Shown in pieces: positions 61,908 through 64,000 of a stretch of 64,000 nt of DNA. The notes beneath the pieces are model-generated. The model had not been told where the DNA came from. It saw only the letters and a program-made list of their open reading frames with translations, and ran no database searches. The DNA is from an uncultured Desulfobulbaceae bacterium (GTDB taxonomy: Bacteria; Desulfobacterota; Desulfobulbia; Desulfobulbales; Desulfobulbaceae): contig CAMYLK010000018.1 in assembly GCA_947259225.1 (NCBI GenBank), positions 1 through 64,000 on the forward strand. The letters are read 5' to 3'. Position 1 is the first letter of the stretch. Every line of letters starts with the position of its first letter. A program made the position numbers and the translations under genes.

Positions 61908-62975
61908 TTAATTCATCCAGTCAAACAGGGCTGATGGTGCAGCCGGGATGACATAGAAACGAAAATCCCACTCGTTGCTGGGAACATTATCAGGCTGGAC
62001 GACCGAGTAGTGCGCTTCGATTCCAAAACGGACCGGTACCTTGCCGAACTGGACTGTCCTGGAGATTCCCAGGCCGATAGGGACGGTAAAGCGATCGTCA
62101 GTCGGTTGTTCCCAGTTGGCAATTATGTTTGGGCCAGCCCCGATGGAAGTAACCTCATCAAGTGAGTAGTAAATAAAATACTGGAAGTTTGTCATGTTGA
62201 CGTTATCGCGGTCACTTGGGCCTGCATAGTCCCAATATTGCTGTAAAAGGCCGCCTATTTTCCATTTGGGCCCCATATACACAGCCAGGGCAGAAGGACC
62301 GGCTGTCCATTTGCCGGTACCAAGGATATCGTCTGTTGCGGTAGCAAAACCCAAGTCAAAGCCCGCGCCCCATAGAAAGGTTCCGTCGCCCATTTTCTTG
62401 CCTTGGCTGGGCGCAAACAAACCTACGTAATACATGTCACCAAAGCCTGTAGTGCGGCCGTCAAACAGATTGATCGGTAGTGGTTGGGAATCGACCGGCG
62501 GGAGGGTAGTGCCCTGCAGTTCACCATATGGTTGAGGCTGTCCTGATGCTGCATCGATCTTGTCCTGATCTAGCGGCATACTCGGTACGTTCCAGACTAT
62601 TCGGTTGATGAGGTTCCAGTCTTTATTTAGCTTTTTAGGGAATTGGGCGATACCCATATAGTTGCTTTTAACCGCTGTTTCATCGGTAACAGAATCATTG
62701 GTCATTCTGTAAAAATCAAACTGGGTGAAGAGCATGGCAACGTTGCCAAGAGGATTATCCATTAATGCTGACATCTGGCCCACTGTAGGCTTACAACCTG
62801 CCTTAATAATCTCGCCGATATCGGCATTAGGGTCTGCGGCAAACGCCTTGCATTCAGGACTCATCGACTTTTCGGCTTCCTCGGGTGTCGAGGCTGCTGC
62901 AAAGGCAGTTGTACTCACCATGCACATTGCGGTGATGGCACTTAGAAAAGTTACAGCAAGATTTTTATTCAACAT
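61908..62975 (-). CDS. Outer-membrane beta-barrel protein (transporter family)
   Basis: 355 residues. A signal peptide (FLSAITAMCMVSTTAFAA) is followed by a short helical region with two Cys (MSPECKAFAADP, IIKAGCKP), then a beta-barrel with many aromatic strands (TNFQYFIYYSLDEVTSIGAG, PVRFGIEAHYSVVQPD). It ends VIPAAPSALFDWMN, without a typical C-terminal Phe. This style is seen in transporter-like outer-membrane proteins near degradation genes. It follows the ABM gene by 34 bp. GGAGGAAAG lies before the ATG. Confidence 0.78.
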   Translation of the reverse strand: MLNKNLAVTFLSAITAMCMVSTTAFAAASTPEEAEKSMSPECKAFAADPNADIGEIIKAGCKPTVGQMSALMDNPLGNVAMLFTQFDFYRMTNDSVTDETAVKSNYMGIAQFPKKLNKDWNLINRIVWNVPSMPLDQDKIDAASGQPQPYGELQGTTLPPVDSQPLPINLFDGRTTGFGDMYYVGLFAPSQGKKMGDGTFLWGAGFDLGFATATDDILGTGKWTAGPSALAVYMGPKWKIGGLLQQYWDYAGPSDRDNVNMTNFQYFIYYSLDEVTSIGAGPNIIANWEQPTDDRFTVPIGLGISRTVQFGKVPVRFGIEAHYSVVQPDNVPSNEWDFRFYVIPAAPSALFDWMN

Positions 62976-63009
62976 CTACTTTCCTCCATTGGGGTTATTG
63001 TTATTCCGC

Positions 63010-63366
63010 TCATACATTTATATTCTGTTTCTGTCGTATTGACGTTATCCACTCCATTCCATGTTCATTGATGACCTCGTTAACGGTAATTTCAGGGGAA
63101 CCACTTGAGATGTCCATGAGTGCCAGGACTATTCGGAAACTGTCAGATGCGACCCGCTGCTCGAGCAGTTCAAGGGAGGTCCATGTTTCCTCCCAAATAA
63201 AAAGACCTGACTGCTCTATGTCCTCGCATAAACGGGTGCCGAGGCAGCCAGGTATTACCTGAACCGGTCCGAATTGAGAACGGGCAATCTGCAGGATATC
63301 CTCACGTGATGACGGAGTTGAGGTGATCTGTACTTTGAGTCGGCAAGGCCGCCAGACTTGAGCCAA
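63010..63366 (-). CDS. ABM (antibiotic biosynthesis monooxygenase)-like dimeric alpha/beta barrel protein
   Basis: 118 residues, starting at a TTG with AGGAGGG four nt upstream. The pattern IPGCLGTRLCEDIEQSGLF, then FIWEETWTSLELLEQRVASD is that of quinol monooxygenase/YgiN-type ABM proteins, which need no cofactor. It is the first gene behind the sigma-54-type promoter at 63425-63442 and precedes the beta-barrel gene by 34 bp. Involvement in quinone or phenolic chemistry is possible. Confidence 0.8.
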   Translation of the reverse strand: MAQVWRPCRLKVQITSTPSSREDILQIARSQFGPVQVIPGCLGTRLCEDIEQSGLFIWEETWTSLELLEQRVASDSFRIVLALMDISSGSPEITVNEVINEHGMEWITSIRQKQNINV

Positions 63367-63424
63367 ATTTCCCTCCTGAATGTTGGTAAGTTATGCTAGG
63401 AAAAATAGCAATTACAGAGTGTAA

Positions 63425-63442
63425 TAGCAAAAACCATTCCAG
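63425..63442 (-). promoter_or_regulatory. Sigma-54 (-24/-12) promoter of the ABM/porin/GntH genes
   Basis: On the minus strand CTGGAATGGTTTTTGCTA has the invariant GG (63440-63439) and GC (63428-63427) exactly 10 nt apart and the TTGC core. Only the CAC after GG departs from consensus (AAT). The transcription start would be near 63415, about 50 nt before the TTG of the ABM gene. A sigma-54 activator gene lies directly upstream. Confidence 0.7.
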
Positions 63443-63539
63443 TTGTCTTGCTTAACAGGAAAAATGCGTTACGTTTTGATATTATTGATATTTTGTTATC
63501 ATTGAGCTGGGGAAGAGAGAGGCTTCAAGAAAAGCTCTT

Positions 63540-63572
63540 TACGAAATGACGTGTTAATTACGAAATATCGTA
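63540..63572 (-). promoter_or_regulatory. Paired upstream sites for the sigma-54 activator
   Basis: TACGAAATGACGTG (63540-63553) and the palindrome TACGAAATATCGTA (63559-63572) share the first 8 bases and are spaced 19 bp apart. They lie 100-132 bp upstream of the -24 element, the usual place for enhancer-binding-protein sites. Confidence 0.6.
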
Positions 63573-63619
63573 TTATTTATAAATACTCAACAAGCTTCGG
63601 GTGAAAGGGGACAAATGAG

Positions 63620-64000
63620 TCAGGACTGCGAGATATAATTGTGGTGAGCAGGACGCGTTATGCCAAGTTTTTTCAAGCGTGAATCAAGAGTTTGGGGATT
63701 GATTCTGAGTAGCTCTGCAGCCCCTTTCTTACCGCGAATCCTCCACCCTGTTTTTTCCAGGACAGAAAGAATATGCTTTCTGTTTACTTCATCCAGGGAA
63801 AGTGACTCTCCTGCAGACGTGGGTGAATCTGCGTTTCGGACATCTACCTGGAGTGTTCCGTTTCTGCTGACAATAAGGGCTCGCTCGATAACATTTTTTA
63901 ACTCCCTGACATTACCGGGCCAGGGGTATCTCTGGAGACTGTCCATGGTACTTTGCGAAACATGGTTGATTGTTTTTCCCATGCCTTTGTTGAGTTCCTT
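63620..64000 (-). CDS. Sigma-54-dependent transcriptional activator (C-terminal part)
   Basis: Partial; the frame is open to the window edge. Visible are the end of the AAA+ domain (YPWPGNVRELKNVIERALI) with its R-finger region, a linker, and a Fis-type HTH: SLDEVNRKHILSVLEKTGW, then KKGAAELLRINPQTLDSRLKKLGI. The HTH ending (TLDSRLKKLGI) is like FhlA/NorR-type activators. The sensing domain is outside the window. It lies 253 bp from the ABM gene, on the same strand, with a sigma-54 promoter and paired upstream sites between them, so it probably controls that operon. Confidence 0.88.
   Translation of the reverse strand, partial: KELNKGMGKTINHVSQSTMDSLQRYPWPGNVRELKNVIERALIVSRNGTLQVDVRNADSPTSAGESLSLDEVNRKHILSVLEKTGWRIRGKKGAAELLRINPQTLDSRLKKLGITRPAHHNYISQS

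Noticed and set aside
1..64000. tRNA or rRNA genes and CRISPR arrays
   Set aside because: No T-arm-like GGTTCGAATCC in a cloverleaf context, no rRNA-like stretch and no regularly spaced direct repeats were noticed by reading; a covariance-model search was not possible.

Overview
The window (about 47% GC by eye, not computed) looks like a chromosomal segment of a Gram-negative, probably anaerobic, Desulfobulbales-like member of the Desulfobacterota. The evidence is a stand-alone AICAR transformylase, a thiSGH operon, MglA/roadblock and PATAN signalling proteins, a protein that resembles the DVU0772 family, a CxxCH sensor, and many lipoproteins and beta-barrels. No rRNA, tRNA or CRISPR array was recognised. 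The assignment is inferred from gene content only.

Layout. 1-5 kb: tail of an integron-type tyrosine recombinase, purH-like, thiH-thiG-thiS and a short glmU, all but the first on the minus strand. 5-6.8 kb: WYL regulator, a small unknown gene and a REP-like hairpin. 6.8-17.6 kb: a polyphosphate neighbourhood with two PPK2 kinases, a phosphoesterase and a cardiolipin synthase (minus strand), then argJ, a CHAD protein, an orphan ParA, SixA and a ClC transporter (plus strand). 17.7-20.8 kb: PATAN/roadblock proteins, a haem sensor and a cysteine-less rhodanese. 21.2-30.5 kb: a tight operon avtA - MORN protein - DUF4177 - M20 amidohydrolase - GCS2 ligase - gamma-glutamyltransferase - two oligopeptide permeases. 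30.8-34.2 kb: roadblock - MglA GTPase - acidic repeat protein. 34.7-38.3 kb: DVU0772-like protein, aat, and gnd-zwf with a frame break in zwf. 38.8-44.3 kb: ExeA/DamX-like ATPase, hybrid histidine kinase and a binding protein. 44.5-48 kb: a MacB/FtsX-type ABC system with a ZnuA-like protein, split by a four-helix-bundle (IVP) element. 48.4-64 kb: mostly exported proteins, including a ureohydrolase, two GntH-like metallo-hydrolases, a patatin lipoprotein, beta-barrels, a toxin-antitoxin pair and an ABM-domain protein behind a sigma-54-type promoter next to an enhancer-binding protein.

Strongest leads. (1) A family of AT-rich MITE-like repeats at five or more loci; one copy carries an IVP gene interrupted by an in-frame TAG. 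(2) A break in zwf that one extra GGAA unit would repair exactly. (3) A sigma-54 promoter with paired upstream sites driving the exported GntH/porin/ABM cluster. (4) An orphan ParA between CHAD and SixA, which could be a polyphosphate-granule positioning module.
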